Positions 15,320 through 24,240 of a stretch of 33,704 bases of DNA are shown piece after piece; position 1 is the first letter of the stretch; every line of letters begins with the position of its first letter. The DNA comes from Bacillus sp. J33 (GTDB lineage: Bacteria > Bacillota > Bacilli > Bacillales > Cytobacillaceae): NCBI RefSeq assembly GCF_000518885.1, contig NZ_JAEL01000061.1, forward strand, positions 211 through 33,914, read 5' to 3'. The notes beneath the pieces are model-generated. The model was not told the DNA's origin. It worked only from the letters and a program-made list of their open reading frames with translations, and ran no database searches. The position numbers were made by a program, and so were the translations under genes.

Positions 15320-16252
15320 CTATATACCGATCCCCCGGCCTCTTTTCCATTTAGTTTCCCAATGGACAAAAAGCCTTGTCCTTGAAATGGAGTAGATCGT
15401 TAACGCCACCCATATAAACATAAAAGAAAGCAGGTGCAGCTTTGTAAAATGCTCGTGATAGACAAACACTCCGAGAATTAGTGTCAATGTCGGTGCAATA
15501 TACTGCAAAAACCCTAGCATGGACAATGGTATCTTTTGGGCTCCTTTAGCAAAATACAGCAGCGGTATGGCCGTTGCTGCGCCAGCCCCTATGAGAAGCA
15601 AGTCGGTGCTTGCGGAAACATGCAGGAAAGCCTGTTTGTCATTTATGAAAAGTGCAGCCATATAAATAAATGCGATTGGAGTTACTACAAGAGTCTCCAG
15701 CGTTAGGCCAATAGCCGAATCCACTTTAATGAGCTTTTTGGCTAGCCCGTAAAGGCCAAACGACAGGGCCAGAACAATGGCAATCCACGGAAAGCGTCCA
15801 TAGCTTAAGGTTAAAATCATGACACCTGCAAATGCCAGCCCAAAGGATATATATTGAGCAGGAGAAAGTTTTTCTTTAAAAACAATCATGCCCAGCAGAA
15901 CACTTACAAGCGGGTTTATATAATAACCGAGGCTGGCCTCGATCATTTGATCCGAATTAACCGCCCAAATGTATAAAAACCAGTTTGTGCTAATTAGCAG
16001 GGATGCAATAACAAGGGCATAAAACTGCTTTCTATTGGTCCGGAATCCTTTTAAAGTCACCACAAAAGATTCCCGCTTTTTTGTGGCCAGCAAAATAAAC
16101 AGCATAAAGAAAAAAGACCAGAAAACCCGGTTCGCCAAGATTTCATCCGCATTAACATGATTCAAATACTTCCAGTAAACAGGCAGGATTCCCCATAGAA
16201 AATAAGCAACACCTGCATAAAGAGCTCCCATTTGCACTTCATTATTTTTCAT
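15320..16252 (-). CDS. rarD: EamA-family transporter RarD
   Basis: A 310-residue inner-membrane protein of the drug/metabolite transporter superfamily with about ten transmembrane helices. The family start GALYAGVAYFLWGILPVYWKYL, with its FxxWGxxPxYxK pattern, is near the N terminus, and a second EamA half contains FGLYGLAKKLIKVDSAIGLTLETL. RarD was named for a chloramphenicol phenotype in Pseudomonas; the natural substrate is unknown. The ATG at 16252 is preferred over the one two codons upstream (16258), because the GAGG ribosome site is only 2 bases from the latter. It stands between nadF2 and the amidohydrolase gene and has a strong terminator at its end. Confidence 0.92.
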   Translation of the reverse strand: MKNNEVQMGALYAGVAYFLWGILPVYWKYLNHVNADEILANRVFWSFFFMLFILLATKKRESFVVTLKGFRTNRKQFYALVIASLLISTNWFLYIWAVNSDQMIEASLGYYINPLVSVLLGMIVFKEKLSPAQYISFGLAFAGVMILTLSYGRFPWIAIVLALSFGLYGLAKKLIKVDSAIGLTLETLVVTPIAFIYMAALFINDKQAFLHVSASTDLLLIGAGAATAIPLLYFAKGAQKIPLSMLGFLQYIAPTLTLILGVFVYHEHFTKLHLLSFMFIWVALTIYSISRTRLFVHWETKWKRGRGIGI

Positions 16253-16351
16253 TGTCATTGCCTCGATTCTTCTAGTATCGAAATATTTATATTATAAGTC
16301 GAACTGAAAAATGTTGGCAATCATTTTCTCTCTAAAAACTGTGCTATGCAC

Positions 16352-17953
16352 TTAATGATCTGCATCATAAACAATTTTGCCGTCAATGACTGTTTTGTCC
16401 ACTGTGAGGCCGGCTATCTGCTGCTTTGGTATTTTGAAAATATCTTCTTTTAAAATGGTGAAATCTGCAAGATAACCCTCCTTGATGATTCCCCTGTTAT
16501 TTTCATGGGATGCCGCATAAGCGCTTCCTTTGGTGAATAAGCTGACTGCTTCATAAACAGATAGCGCCTCGCTTGGGTAATAGACTGTTTTATGCGGGTC
16601 ATCGATATTGGTCCTTGTGACTGCTGCATGAATGCCAAGAAGCGGATTGGCCGGTTCTATTGGGGCATCTGAGCCGCCTGCACAAGGTACCCCTTCTTCT
16701 AAAAGAGTCTTCCAAGCATAGCAATACTCCATGTACTCTTCGCCAATGCGGTCAATCACCCAAGGAAAATCGGAAGCTGTAAATCTAGGCTGGATATCAA
16801 GGATAAGCGGCAGTTTTTTTGCTCTGTCAATGAGTTCCTTGCGCAGAATTTGCGCATGGATCATCCTGTCCCTTCCCTTGCCTTCTAAAGGATGCTTTTC
16901 TATCGCATTTAAAGCCATTTCAAAAGCAAGATCTCCAATCGTATGGATTGCAGCCGGCATTTTATGCCGGCGAGCTTTTTCCACTAAACCATCAAGCTGT
17001 TCCTGTGAGTATATAGCAACACCCGAGGTCTTTGGGTCGTCTGCATATGGATGGCTTAAAAGGGCTGTTCTTCCCCCAAGTGCTCCGTCGGCAAAAATCT
17101 TCATAGCTCCAAACTCAATATGCTCGCTGCCTCCCAGAAATCTTCCGCCTTCCTCAGCCATGTCTTCCACAACCTCATGATGAACGAGAAGATGAGCACG
17201 GAACGGCATATTCTCTTCCTCTATTACCTGCTTGAATGCCTGGTAAGTTTGGGCGAAGCCTCCGTAATAATTGAGGTCTTCTGTATGCCCTCCTGTCAGT
17301 CCCAGCCTATACGCATCTGTTATGGCTGCGCGAAGTGCCTTCTTTAAATAGGTTTCTGAAACAGCAGGCAGCACATTAAACAAAAGCTCCTGGGCCTGAT
17401 CCTTTAATAGGCCATTTGGTTTTCCATCTACATCTCTATCTATAACTCCGCCAGGGGGGCACTCTGTATCTTCTGATATATTGGCTTTTTTCAAACCAAG
17501 CGTGTTGACTGCTAATGCATGTCTGCACACTCGCTTAAGCATAACAGGGTGGTTTGGCACATATTTATCAAGCTCCTGTGCATATATTGGTTCAGGGTGA
17601 TCCCATAGATTCTCATTCCAGCCTTCACCAATTACCCAGTCCCCTTCCTCAATTGTTTCTGAAAAACGCTGGACCGCCAAAAGAACTTCCTGCTTGGATG
17701 TATGCTTTGATAAGTCTAGCCGAATAAGCCTTTCTCCATGGCCAATCAAATGCATATGGCTATCCACAAAGCCCGGAAGCATTGTACTGCCCTTCAAATC
17801 GATTTCTTCTTGTATTTCCTCTTTATACTTTTGCCTTAAGAACTCAGTGCCGCCTATTTCAATAATTTTATTCCCCATTGTAAAGACGGCTTCTGTCTGA
17901 TGATTATCATGCTGAAGGGTATAAATAGTGCCCCCATGCCAAAGCGTTCCCAT
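16352..17953 (-). CDS. ytcJ: YtcJ-type amidohydrolase
   Basis: A 533-residue metal-dependent hydrolase of the amidohydrolase_3 / YtcJ group. Metal-ligand motif HxH is in GFVDSHMHLIGHG (His66 and His68). Other family markers are IFADGALGGRTALL, AIHTIGDLA and GGSDAPIEPANPL, whose Asp is the usual catalytic residue. The group includes enzymes acting on N-acyl and formamide-like bonds; this substrate is unknown. The frame opens upstream at 17974, but AAAGGAG lies inside those first codons and directs initiation at ATG 17953. It follows the acyl-CoA synthetase gene in the same direction but is separated from it by a terminator. Confidence 0.9.
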   Translation of the reverse strand: MGTLWHGGTIYTLQHDNHQTEAVFTMGNKIIEIGGTEFLRQKYKEEIQEEIDLKGSTMLPGFVDSHMHLIGHGERLIRLDLSKHTSKQEVLLAVQRFSETIEEGDWVIGEGWNENLWDHPEPIYAQELDKYVPNHPVMLKRVCRHALAVNTLGLKKANISEDTECPPGGVIDRDVDGKPNGLLKDQAQELLFNVLPAVSETYLKKALRAAITDAYRLGLTGGHTEDLNYYGGFAQTYQAFKQVIEEENMPFRAHLLVHHEVVEDMAEEGGRFLGGSEHIEFGAMKIFADGALGGRTALLSHPYADDPKTSGVAIYSQEQLDGLVEKARRHKMPAAIHTIGDLAFEMALNAIEKHPLEGKGRDRMIHAQILRKELIDRAKKLPLILDIQPRFTASDFPWVIDRIGEEYMEYCYAWKTLLEEGVPCAGGSDAPIEPANPLLGIHAAVTRTNIDDPHKTVYYPSEALSVYEAVSLFTKGSAYAASHENNRGIIKEGYLADFTILKEDIFKIPKQQIAGLTVDKTVIDGKIVYDADH

Positions 17954-18003
17954 AAATCTTTTCTCCTTTGCCATCCAAAAAATTCATTTTCACATAGTAT
18001 AAC

Positions 18004-18036
18004 AAAAATACAGGCGGAATTCCCGCCTGTATTTTT
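18004..18036 (-). terminator. Terminator of the acyl-CoA synthetase gene
   Basis: AAAAATACAGGCGG (18004-18017) pairs with CCGCCTGTATTTTT (18023-18036) across a 5-base loop. The minus strand runs on into GTTATACT. It lies 8 bases beyond the stop at 18045. Confidence 0.9.
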
Positions 18037-18044
18037 GAAGCTAT

Positions 18045-19634
18045 TTACTTTTGAGCTGAAGCTGTTTCTGCCTCTTTCTTTCTTAATTCCACACGCATTA
18101 TTTTTCCTGATGTAGTTTTAGGAAGTTCAGAGAGAAATTCAATCTTGCGCGGATATTTATATGGCGCTGTCAGTTCTTTCACATGCTCTTGAAGCACAGA
18201 CACCAGGCTTGGATCATTTTTGTCTACGCCTTCCCTTAAAACAACAAAGGCTTTGACAATATTGCCACGAACTTCATCCGGGCTTCCTACAACTGCACAT
18301 TCAGCCACATAAGGATGCTTTACAAGTGCATCTTCAACTTCAAATGGCCCAATTGTATAGCCTGAACTGATAATAATATCATCGCCGCGCCCTTCAAACC
18401 AAAAATATCCGTCTTCGTCTTTTTTGGCTTTATCTCCGGTAATATAGTAATCGCCGCGGAATTGCATAGCCGTTCTTTCCGGATCCTTATAATAGTTCTT
18501 AAATAACGCAGGAGTTTCTACATGAACAGCGATATCTCCAACTTCGCCTACTTCACAAATTTCTCCATCTTCATTGATGATTTCAACCCTGTTCCCAGGA
18601 GTCGGTTTGCCCATTGAGCCTGCTTTAAGCTCCATATCTTTTGTGATTCCGACAAGCAGGGTATTTTCTGTTTGTCCATAGCCATCACGCACATTCACAT
18701 TAAAATGCTTCTTGAACGTATCAATGACTTCACGGTTAAGCGGCTCACCGGCTGAAACAGCACTGTGAAGTTCAGGAAGCCTATATTCCTGTATATTCTC
18801 CACCTTTGCCATAAGCCTGTACTCTGTTGGCGTGCAGCAAAGGACATTTACCTTATAGTCCTCCAGAAGCTGTAAATATTTTTTCGGCTCGAACTTACCA
18901 TTGTAGACAAGCCCTGTTGCTCCTGACCCTAGAACAGATAGGAACGGACTCCAAATCCACTTTTGCCAGCCCGGGCCAGCAGTTGCCCATACTGTATCTC
19001 CTTCATTAATGCAAAGCCAGTTTGGAGCAGCCGTCTTAAGATGCGCATATGCCCATCCGTGTGTATGAACAACCCCTTTAGGGTTTCCTGTTGTTCCAGA
19101 TGTATATGAAAGGAACGCCATATCGTCTTTTGAAGTATCAGCCAGCGGCAGCTCATCAGAAGCCTTCTTCATTTCCTCGTCCAGATGAATCCAGCCTTCC
19201 GCCTTTCTGCCGATTACAAACTTTGGAATGCCGGATGCTTCCTTAATATCTTTAAATTGGTCAACATACGGATAATAACTTACAATACCCTTTACATCCC
19301 CATGATTAATTCGGTATTGCAGATCTTTAGTCCGCAGCATTTCCGAACTTGGTATGACGACAATCCCGGCTTTTAAAGAAGCCGTATATACCTGATATGC
19401 TTCAATTAGCCTTGGAACAATAATTAGAATAACATCACCCTTTTGCAGACCGTTCCCCAAGAAAACGTTTCCAATTCTATTCGCATTACTGATCAGTTCA
19501 CTGTATGTAACTTCTTTTTTCTCACCATGCTCATTTTCCCACTTGATTGCAAGCTTGTCCTTATCCTTGGCATACCGCTCCATTTCTGATACGAGATTGT
19601 ATTTCTCCGGTGCAATTAAATCTTCCCGTTTCAT
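18045..19634 (-). CDS. ytcI: Acyl-CoA synthetase, AMP-forming (YtcI type)
   Basis: A 529-residue ANL-superfamily enzyme that activates a carboxylic acid to its CoA thioester via an acyl-adenylate. The AMP-binding signature YTSGTTGNPKG is at 177-187, the YGQTE motif follows in NVRDGYGQTENTLL, the hinge is in YITGDKAKKDEDGYFWFEGRGDDII, and the catalytic C-terminal lysine is in TTSGKIMRVELR. It resembles the medium- and branched-chain acyl-CoA synthetases (AcsM/MbcS group) more than acetyl-CoA synthetase, which is longer; the substrate is inferred. The frame extends to 19676, but AGGGGGAGA points to ATG 19634. A TATAAT hexamer on the minus strand (19698-19703) is the likely -10. A cre-like sequence lies inside the gene near 19460. 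Confidence 0.9.
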   Translation of the reverse strand: MKREDLIAPEKYNLVSEMERYAKDKDKLAIKWENEHGEKKEVTYSELISNANRIGNVFLGNGLQKGDVILIIVPRLIEAYQVYTASLKAGIVVIPSSEMLRTKDLQYRINHGDVKGIVSYYPYVDQFKDIKEASGIPKFVIGRKAEGWIHLDEEMKKASDELPLADTSKDDMAFLSYTSGTTGNPKGVVHTHGWAYAHLKTAAPNWLCINEGDTVWATAGPGWQKWIWSPFLSVLGSGATGLVYNGKFEPKKYLQLLEDYKVNVLCCTPTEYRLMAKVENIQEYRLPELHSAVSAGEPLNREVIDTFKKHFNVNVRDGYGQTENTLLVGITKDMELKAGSMGKPTPGNRVEIINEDGEICEVGEVGDIAVHVETPALFKNYYKDPERTAMQFRGDYYITGDKAKKDEDGYFWFEGRGDDIIISSGYTIGPFEVEDALVKHPYVAECAVVGSPDEVRGNIVKAFVVLREGVDKNDPSLVSVLQEHVKELTAPYKYPRKIEFLSELPKTTSGKIMRVELRKKEAETASAQK

Positions 19635-19763
19635 CAAATCTCCCCCTAACAATGTCATTTGCTGATGCCTGAACATAGATGTCTCTCTATAAAAATTATT
19701 ATACTAAATTATTATAAAATTTTAAATTATTTATCTTTTGGAAAATAATTATTGTACACAAAT

Positions 19764-19792
19764 AAGGAGCAGGAATGGGATTCCTGCTCCTT
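19764..19792 (-). terminator. sspA terminator
   Basis: AAGGAGCAGGAA (19764-19775) pairs perfectly with TTCCTGCTCCTT (19781-19792) across TGGGA. The minus strand continues ATTTGTGTAC, a modest T run. Confidence 0.82.
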
Positions 19793-19809
19793 GTAGCCAT
19801 ATTATTTAA

Positions 19810-20013
19810 TTATTTTTGGAAACCGCCCATTTGCTGTTCAGCCATTTGAACTAAACGCTTAGTGATTTCTCCTCCTACTGAACCGTTAGCGCGAGAAGTA
19901 GTTTCAGCACCAAGGTTTACACCAAATTCAGTAGCGATTTCATATTTCATTTGGTCTAGAGCCTGTTGTACTCCAGGAACTAGAAGTTGGTTTGAGTTGT
20001 TGTTGTTTGCCAT
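19810..20013 (-). CDS. sspA: Small acid-soluble spore protein, alpha/beta type
   Basis: A 67-residue DNA-binding protein that coats forespore DNA and protects it from UV, heat and oxidation, then is degraded at germination. The GPR protease site is KYEIATEFG, cut between Glu25 and Ile26. The second conserved block, [23 protein letters not shown], is intact. The N terminus is Asn-rich, as in other SASPs. ATG at 20013 follows AAGGAGGTGA. A sigma-G type promoter is upstream, and a terminator makes it monocistronic. Its place between ytcI and thiI matches sspA of B. subtilis. Confidence 0.97.
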   Translation of the reverse strand: MANNNNSNQLLVPGVQQALDQMKYEIATEFGVNLGAETTSRANGSVGGEITKRLVQMAEQQMGGFQK

Positions 20014-20036
20014 GTGATTTCACCTCCTTGTGAGTA

Positions 20037-20067
20037 TAGAATGTGTAGAATCACATGGCCATATTCA
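20037..20067 (-). promoter_or_regulatory. Sigma-G type promoter of sspA
   Basis: On the minus strand TGAATA (20062-20067) and CATTCTA (20037-20043) are 18 bp apart, fitting the forespore sigma-G pattern (GAATA ... CATxxTA). This agrees with late forespore expression of SASP genes. The start codon is 23 bases beyond the -10. Confidence 0.72.
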
Positions 20068-20147
20068 AGTTTTTACTGGTAATTTCTTTCAATTTTTATT
20101 GTAATTTATCTAGTTATTGCCGCTTAAATTTTAAGCATTCCAAGAAA

Positions 20148-21356
20148 TTAAAACAAATCTTCAAAAGACTCTTCTTTGCGGGATTGTGGCTTAATAACCA
20201 TTTTCTCGGTACCTTCAACTGCTTTAGCGATATGAGGTTCAAAATCAACAAAGCTTTCAAAATGGCGGACTTTGTCACGTTTCGGCTTTGTCTTTGGTGA
20301 TGCTGGAACAAATACGGTGCAGCAGTCTTCAAATGGCCTGATGGAAATATCATGTGTGTCAATTCTCTGGGCAATCTCGATGATTTCAGATTTATCCATT
20401 GTAATTAGGGGGCGAAGAATAGGCGTGTTTGTCACGTCATTAATGGCATACATGCTCTCAAGTGTCTGGCTGGCTACTTGGCCAAGGCTTTCCCCGGTAA
20501 TAATAGCAAGCCCATCATTCTTTCTGCGAATTTCGTCCGTAATCCGCAGCATTAGACGCCTTGTTGCTGTCATCGTATAGTTTTGGGGAACCTGCTGCTG
20601 GATCAGCTGCTGAATTTCTGTAAACGGAACAATATGAAGTGTAACTGCACCTGTAATAGCTGCCAATTTTTCTGTGAGATCAATAACTTTCTGCTTTGCA
20701 CGCTCACTTGTAAAAGGCGGGCTGAAAAAATGCACAGCTTCCACTTCAAGCCCCCGTTTCATGGATAAATACCCCGCAACCGGACTATCAATTCCTCCAG
20801 AAAGCATCAGCATCGCTTTTCCGCCTGATCCAGCCGGAAGGCCGCCTGCGCCTTGAATTGTTTCACATGATAAATAGGCTGCTTCTTCCCGAATTTCAAT
20901 CTGGACATTTATGTCAGGCTTTTTTACGTTAACCTTCAAACCAGGTACATTCTTAAGCAAATGTCCGCCAAATTCATGATTAAGCTCATCAGTGCTTAAA
21001 GGAAAGCTTTTATCTGCCCTCTTGGTTGTAATTTTAAATGTTTTTCCTTCTTTGTAATTTTGCAGAAATAAAGACAGCGCAGCAGCCTTCATTTCGTCCA
21101 TATCTTTATTGGTCTTAACAGCAGGGCTGAAAGATTGAATTCCAAAAACACCCTTGAGCCTTTCCGTAACCTCTCTGCTATCTGCCCCATTCAAGATGAC
21201 ATACATGCGGTCCCTGGATGCCTCAATTTTGATTTCAGAAAAGTCATAGAGCACATTTAAGATGCTTTTCTTCAGTTTATCTACAAACTTATTGCGGTTC
21301 CTTCCCTTGGTTGAGATTTCCCCATATCGTATAAGTACGCGATCATAATTTATCAT
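20148..21356 (-). CDS. thiI: tRNA 4-thiouridine synthase ThiI
   Basis: A 402-residue enzyme that adenylates U8 of tRNA and exchanges oxygen for sulfur. The N-terminal ferredoxin-like and THUMP region covers about 1-165 and contains VLIRYGEISTKGRNR. The PP-loop ATPase motif SGGIDSP is at 186-192. The C terminus stops after the cysteine region FEDCCTVFVPASPKTKP and has no rhodanese domain, which is the normal short form of Bacillus. The start codon overlaps the cysteine desulfurase stop by one base (TAATG), so the two are translated in tandem; in B. subtilis the neighbouring desulfurase NifZ hands sulfur to ThiI. Confidence 0.97.
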   Translation of the reverse strand: MINYDRVLIRYGEISTKGRNRNKFVDKLKKSILNVLYDFSEIKIEASRDRMYVILNGADSREVTERLKGVFGIQSFSPAVKTNKDMDEMKAAALSLFLQNYKEGKTFKITTKRADKSFPLSTDELNHEFGGHLLKNVPGLKVNVKKPDINVQIEIREEAAYLSCETIQGAGGLPAGSGGKAMLMLSGGIDSPVAGYLSMKRGLEVEAVHFFSPPFTSERAKQKVIDLTEKLAAITGAVTLHIVPFTEIQQLIQQQVPQNYTMTATRRLMLRITDEIRRKNDGLAIITGESLGQVASQTLESMYAINDVTNTPILRPLITMDKSEIIEIAQRIDTHDISIRPFEDCCTVFVPASPKTKPKRDKVRHFESFVDFEPHIAKAVEGTEKMVIKPQSRKEESFEDLF

Positions 21357-22498
21357 TATTTCATTACCTCTCTTAGCTGTTTAACAGTCCCGTTCACTGC
21401 AGTCATGAAAGCCGCGGCTTCTTCTAGTGTATTTTCATACGTTAAGCTGACCCTAATCGCACTTTTTGCCTCTTTTTCAGGTATACCCATTGCAATTAGA
21501 GTGCTGCTTGCAGCCGCTTTCTTCGATGAACAGGCACTTGTTGTAGAAACATAAATATCCTTCTCTTCAAGAGCGTGGACAAAAACCTCTGCTTTAAACC
21601 CCTTAATAGAGAAATTTAGAATATGTGGAGCAGAATGTTTTTCAGGTGTATGGACAATAATATCCTCCAATTTCCCGAGCTCTTCCATAAGATATTTTTT
21701 TATTGCAAAAAGCCGTTTAAGGTATTTCTCCTTCTGAATCATCGTAAGCCTTAACGCCTTTGCCATTGCAACAATCCCTGCGACATTCTCCGTCCCGCTT
21801 CTCTGTCTCCATTCCTGATTGCCGCCGGAAAATAAAGGTGATAAACGGACACCATCACGAATGAAGAGGGCCCCATTCCCTTTTAAGCCATGAAATTTAT
21901 GGGCTGATATCGTGCACATATCTACATGGGCATCATGGAGATCAAGAGGAACTTTGCCGATCCCCTGAACGTTGTCCACATGGAACAAGATTTTCGAATG
22001 ATTTTTCAGCATATCCCCTATTTCTTTAATAGGCTGGATAGAACCTATTTCGTTATTAACATGCATAACTGAAACTAAAATGGTTTCAGGGGTTATTGCC
22101 TTCTCGATATCCCTTGCACTAATGATTCCTCTGCTATCTGGCGGGATCATTGTAATGCTGAATCCCAATTCCTGCAGCTGCTCCATGGTTTCCCGAACTG
22201 AAGCATGTTCTATTCTTGTCGTTATTATATGGCGCCCTCTGTTTCGATGCATTATAGCCGTACCCTTTATTGCCAAATTGTTGCTCTCCGTCCCTCCGGA
22301 GGTAAAATAGATCTCGCTATGCTTCACATTCATTAATTGGGCCAGCTGTTCCCTGGCCTGCATCAATAGTCTTTCTGCCTGTCCACCAAGGCCATGAAGC
22401 GAAGAGGGATTTCCGTAGTAATCCGAAGAAACTTTTATAAATGAGTCAAGCACTTCTTTATATGGTTTTGTAGTTGCACTATTATCAAAATAAATCAT
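21356..22498 (-). CDS. nifZ: Cysteine desulfurase dedicated to ThiI
   Basis: A 380-residue class V aminotransferase-fold enzyme that takes sulfur from cysteine as an enzyme-bound persulfide. The PLP lysine is Lys201 in SAHKFHGLKG, with the conserved His just before it, and HVDNVQGIG carries the PLP-ring Asp. The active-site cysteine is Cys323 in TTSACSSKKAA, on a short loop. The family name is IscS/NifS-like, and the link to thiI by one-base overlap identifies it with B. subtilis NifZ rather than with the SufS or IscS for Fe-S clusters. ATG at 22498 follows AAAGGAGA. A possible -10 (TAAGAT) and a cre-like sequence at 22564-22577 are upstream. Confidence 0.95.
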   Translation of the reverse strand: MIYFDNSATTKPYKEVLDSFIKVSSDYYGNPSSLHGLGGQAERLLMQAREQLAQLMNVKHSEIYFTSGGTESNNLAIKGTAIMHRNRGRHIITTRIEHASVRETMEQLQELGFSITMIPPDSRGIISARDIEKAITPETILVSVMHVNNEIGSIQPIKEIGDMLKNHSKILFHVDNVQGIGKVPLDLHDAHVDMCTISAHKFHGLKGNGALFIRDGVRLSPLFSGGNQEWRQRSGTENVAGIVAMAKALRLTMIQKEKYLKRLFAIKKYLMEELGKLEDIIVHTPEKHSAPHILNFSIKGFKAEVFVHALEEKDIYVSTTSACSSKKAAASSTLIAMGIPEKEAKSAIRVSLTYENTLEEAAAFMTAVNGTVKQLREVMK

Positions 22499-22716
22499 GG
22501 TCTTCTCCTTTCATTCCGAAAACCCTTTTGCCAACTGTAAATCTTACCATAACCTGCTTGGAATGAAAACGTTAATGACTTTAATCGCATAATGAATTGA
22601 TAATAAGAGGTGGCACTTTATTAAATTATTCAAGTTTGGTCTTTTTTAGTAAATGAATGAACTTTTTTCTATGTGGAAGGCTTATAATTGTTATATTTAA
22701 ACTAAACCCGATTTCA

Positions 22717-22730
22717 TGTAAACGCTATCA
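22717..22730 (+). promoter_or_regulatory. cre site upstream of brnQ
   Basis: TGTAAACGCTATCA fits every defined position of the cre consensus TGWNANCGNTNWCA. It lies about 76 bp before the predicted brnQ transcription start, a position where CcpA activates rather than blocks. The role is inferred. Confidence 0.6.
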
Positions 22731-22787
22731 CAAAATACTAAATATTAAGACTTCTTTTTTCTTCGACAATTTTTTCACTACCTATGC

Positions 22788-22812
22788 TAATATGAGAAAT
22801 GTTCTAAACATT
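22788..22812 (+). promoter_or_regulatory. brnQ promoter -10 and CodY-like box
   Basis: TGCTAATAT (22785-22793) is an extended -10 with TAATAT at 22788-22793; TCGACA (22763-22768) is a poor -35 at 19 bp. Just downstream, AATGTTCTAAACATT (22798-22812) matches 12 of 15 positions of the CodY box AATTTTCWGAAAATT and is a perfect palindrome apart from the centre. It would cover the transcription start, so CodY bound there would repress. Confidence 0.55.
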
Positions 22813-22843
22813 AAGAAATGGAACTATCTTCAGGAGGATATAT

Positions 22844-24187
22844 ATGGAAAATAAAACACTAACATCGAAGCAGATTCTGGCGGTTGGGCTTATGTTATTT
22901 GCTCTTTTCTTTGGAGCAGGAAACATGATCTTCCCTCCTTTTCTTGGACAGGAAGCTGGAGTAAACGTATGGACGGCTATTTTTGGCTTTTTAATTACAG
23001 GTGTTGGATTACCGCTCTTGGGAATAATTGCAATTGCAAAAAATGGTGACTTGCAGACCATTGCAAGCCGGGTTCATCCGGTCTATGGAATCATTTTTAC
23101 GATCGTTATGTATTTGGCTATAGGACCCTTTTTTGGAATTCCACGTACTGGGACGGTAGCTTATGAGATAGGGGTTATTCCGTTCTTGCCTGAAACCGCT
23201 TCCAAAGGTGGGGTGCCTTTGCTGCTGTATACGGTAATCTTTTTTGGCATTACCGCATGGCTTTCACTGAATCCTTCCAAATTAGTGGACAGAATTGGAA
23301 AGGTTTTCACTCCTGTACTGCTTATCATTCTTGCAGTTCTTGTGATAAAAAGCCTAATCACACCGCTTGGCGATCTTAAAGCTCCCGAGGGAGCATATGC
23401 GGACGGCCCATTTTTCAAAGGGTTTATTGAAGGATATTTGACAATGGATACGATTGCAGCCCTTGTATTTGGAATCGTTGTGATTGGTTCGATTAAAGGG
23501 ATGGGCATCACAAACAAACAGTCTCTTATGAAAATATGCACTACAGCTGGATTGATTGCTGCATCAGGCCTTGCAGTCGTTTATCTATCCCTTGCATATA
23601 TAGGTGCATCCAGCCTGGAGGCATTAGGAAAAATGGATAACGGAGGCGCTATACTTTCTGGTTCTGCACAATATTTGTATGGTTCTGCCGGAGCAGCTAT
23701 ACTTGCGCTGGCCATTACAGTTGCCTGCCTGACAACTTCGGTTGGCCTTGTATCAGCTACTGCACAGTATTTCTCTAAGCTTATCCCAAGCGTTTCTTAT
23801 AAAATTATTGTCGCGATCCTCTCTCTGTTCAGCATGGTTGTGGCAAATATCGGATTAACACAGTTAATACAAATTTCATTGCCCATTTTAATAATGATTT
23901 ATCCTTTGGCAATCGTGCTAATTCTGTTATCCTTCATGCATAATGCATTTAATGGATACTCTTTAGTATATATAGGCGCTTTAATTCCAACAGGCGTAAT
24001 CAGCTTTATTGACGGATTAAATACAGCAGGCATGGACGTTTCTGCCATTGTGGACTCTCTTCAGTTCCTTCCTTTCTTTGCACAGGGAATAGGATGGCTA
24101 GTTCCTGCTATAGCTGGAGCCATAATTGGATATTTCCTTGCACTGGCATTTGGTGAATCCAAGAAACCGATTCCTGTACATGAATAA
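22844..24187 (+). CDS. brnQ: Branched-chain amino acid transporter BrnQ/BraB
   Basis: A 447-residue, about 12-helix symporter of the LIVCS family that imports leucine, isoleucine and valine with a cation. The family start KQILAVGLMLFALFFGAGNM, with GAGNMIFPPFLG, is at residues 9-35. PFFGIPRTGTVAYEIG and the conserved TVACLTTSVGLVSATAQYF region are intact. ATG at 22844 follows CAGGAGG. It sits between the thiI-nifZ pair and ezrA, as braB does in B. subtilis. CodY- and CcpA-like sites upstream fit the known control of this transporter family by branched-chain amino acid and carbon supply. A bidirectional terminator follows. Confidence 0.96.
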   Translation: MENKTLTSKQILAVGLMLFALFFGAGNMIFPPFLGQEAGVNVWTAIFGFLITGVGLPLLGIIAIAKNGDLQTIASRVHPVYGIIFTIVMYLAIGPFFGIPRTGTVAYEIGVIPFLPETASKGGVPLLLYTVIFFGITAWLSLNPSKLVDRIGKVFTPVLLIILAVLVIKSLITPLGDLKAPEGAYADGPFFKGFIEGYLTMDTIAALVFGIVVIGSIKGMGITNKQSLMKICTTAGLIAASGLAVVYLSLAYIGASSLEALGKMDNGGAILSGSAQYLYGSAGAAILALAITVACLTTSVGLVSATAQYFSKLIPSVSYKIIVAILSLFSMVVANIGLTQLIQISLPILIMIYPLAIVLILLSFMHNAFNGYSLVYIGALIPTGVISFIDGLNTAGMDVSAIVDSLQFLPFFAQGIGWLVPAIAGAIIGYFLALAFGESKKPIPVHE

Positions 24188-24209
24188 ATGATGGCAGCTT
24201 AGATTAACA

Positions 24210-24240
24210 AAAAACCGGATCCAAATTGGATCCGGTTTTT
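24210..24240. terminator. Bidirectional terminator between brnQ and ezrA
   Basis: AAAAACCGGATCC (24210-24222) pairs perfectly with GGATCCGGTTTTT (24228-24240) across a 5-base loop, ending both convergent genes; it just touches the ezrA stop. Confidence 0.92.

Noticed and set aside
20104..20140. Possible terminator after thiI (GCTTAAATTTTAAGC)
   Set aside because: The stem is AT-rich and short, and no T run follows on the minus strand.
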